DNA of 64,000 nucleotides, from assembly GCF_041583835.1 (NCBI RefSeq), contig NZ_JBFHFC010000002.1:124001-188000 (forward strand), written 5' to 3'. Numbering within the stretch: the stretch's first letter is position 1; the number at the start of each line of letters is the position of its first letter. Of this stretch, positions 63,405 to 64,000 are shown piece after piece. Position numbers and translations under genes: made by a program. Below the pieces are notes generated by a model. That model had not been told where the DNA came from. It saw only the letters and a list, made by a program, of their open reading frames with translations, and ran no database searches. This DNA comes from Thiomicrorhabdus sp041583835. GTDB lineage: Bacteria > Pseudomonadota > Gammaproteobacteria > Thiomicrospirales > Thiomicrospiraceae.

Positions 63405-63623
63405 CTAAGACGTTAAAATTTCTATCGATAGCAACCCTTCTAATGGCCAGATCTGGTTATCGGGTGTTTTTAAAAACTCTTCGCCGTTCTGGCAAAATAG
63501 ATCCGAAATCAAACCTTCATAGATTGAATTGTCTCCTGCTGAAGGTTTAAAGGTTAAACGAACTTTTTGGCCTCTCATGGCCGCAATTTCAAGTTGATCA
63601 TAAGATGAGCAAGAGATGGTCAT
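63405..63623 (-). CDS. rof: Rof-like Rho-binding antiterminator
   Basis: The 72-residue Sm-like protein has ISCSSYDQLEIAAMRGQKV, then GLISDLFCQNGEEFLKTPD and WPLEGLLSIEIL. This follows the Rof (YaeO) pattern of binding Rho and blocking termination. The usual second Cys at LEIAC is Ala. It is a single gene convergent with the ABC operon. Confidence 0.75.
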   Translation of the reverse strand: MTISCSSYDQLEIAAMRGQKVRLTFKPSAGDNSIYEGLISDLFCQNGEEFLKTPDNQIWPLEGLLSIEILTS

Positions 63624-63702
63624 AAGCCGCTCCTAGCTTTAGGTTTGATGAACAAAATGGTACTATGGGTTTTAGCTAAAGCCCTAAAAATTAGGTGATT
63701 CC

Positions 63703-64000
63703 GTGAAACAAATAGAGCGGCTCGACATTGCCAATCATTCCGAATATGTTGTCATAAAAGAGGCAGCTGAGCAAATTGAGAATGCCTACGATCCTCAAAA
63801 AGCAATCCATACTATTTTAAGTCTGATTTCCCGTCAAATGGGTCTGAACCGTGGTCGAGTCCTGTTGCAGGAAAGTGTGACCGGTTTTTTATACACGGCG
63901 TACGCCTATGGTTTGACAAAAGACGAGATCGCAAGGGGTCGTTTTGCGATGCGCGAAGGGATTACCGGTAAGGTAATGCATACGGGAACACCGGTGATCG
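63703..64000 (+). CDS. NifA-like GAF-domain regulator (partial)
   Basis: A GTG start at 63703 opens a frame that runs off the window. The 99 visible residues form a GAF domain start (DPQKAIHTILSLISRQMGLN, then the FAMREGITGKVM motif) typical of NifA/AnfA/VnfA-type sigma-54 activators. The AAA+ and HTH domains should follow. With two sigma-54-like promoters next door, it is the likely activator of the amide locus. Confidence 0.78.
   Translation, partial: MKQIERLDIANHSEYVVIKEAAEQIENAYDPQKAIHTILSLISRQMGLNRGRVLLQESVTGFLYTAYAYGLTKDEIARGRFAMREGITGKVMHTGTPVI

Overview
The window looks like chromosome of a marine, probably sulfur-oxidising gammaproteobacterium of the Thiomicrospira / Thiomicrorhabdus / Hydrogenovibrio type. 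This rests on overall gene content: a metXW pair, a Thiobacillus-type glutamate-cysteine ligase, many cyclic-di-GMP proteins, and a bS21-YqeY-DnaG-sigma70 operon. Species assignment is inference, since no database search was possible.

Positions 1-46,700 are mostly core chromosome. In order they hold iron uptake (feoBA, with Fur-like sites), methionine synthesis (metXW), yggT-proC, and a five-heme lipoprotein cytochrome with a Calx-beta-like domain. A DUF5610-like protein, the PLP-homeostasis gene yggS and polyphosphate kinase 2 follow. A pyrimidine block (pyrR, pyrB, inactive dihydroorotase, PyrK-like protein) joins yqgE-ruvX and apbE. Then come a PAS/CZB chemoreceptor, glutathione synthesis (gshA, gshB), a dual-sensor diguanylate cyclase, and rsmE-metF-metK. 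Next are two EAL/GGDEF proteins and a PhnD-like lipoprotein, purE-purK, nnr-uppP-MidA-like genes, two FliG-like small proteins, and folB/plsY/tsaD. The rpsU-yqeY-dnaG-rpoD operon ends in a tRNA with anticodon CAT, probably tRNA-Ile2. metK is preceded by an RNA leader that matches the SAM-II riboswitch core, starts at a good promoter, and offers an internal switch that could hide the metK ribosome binding site.

Positions 46,608-56,343 are a genomic island of about 9.7 kb. It is inserted in the 3' end of the tRNA gene and bounded by perfect 45-bp direct repeats. It carries a tyrosine recombinase and an overlapping HTH protein, a VbhA-like orphan antitoxin, a Replic_Relax-like protein, and a hairpin-rich non-coding region of about 1.1 kb. 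It also carries a cargo cassette of a membrane protein, a KAP-type P-loop NTPase, a DUF4145-like protein split by a run of seven C, and a C-terminally anchored protein. The cassette could be a defence system, but no function is shown by sequence alone.

Positions 56,433-64,000 form a nitrogen/amide locus. A leftward operon (NCS1 permease, MetX-like alpha/beta hydrolase, formamidase) faces a rightward NitT/TauT-type ABC transporter. Both have sigma-54-like promoter matches. A NifA-like GAF regulator begins just before the window ends, so the pieces fit a sigma-54-controlled uptake and hydrolysis system for a small nitrogen compound.
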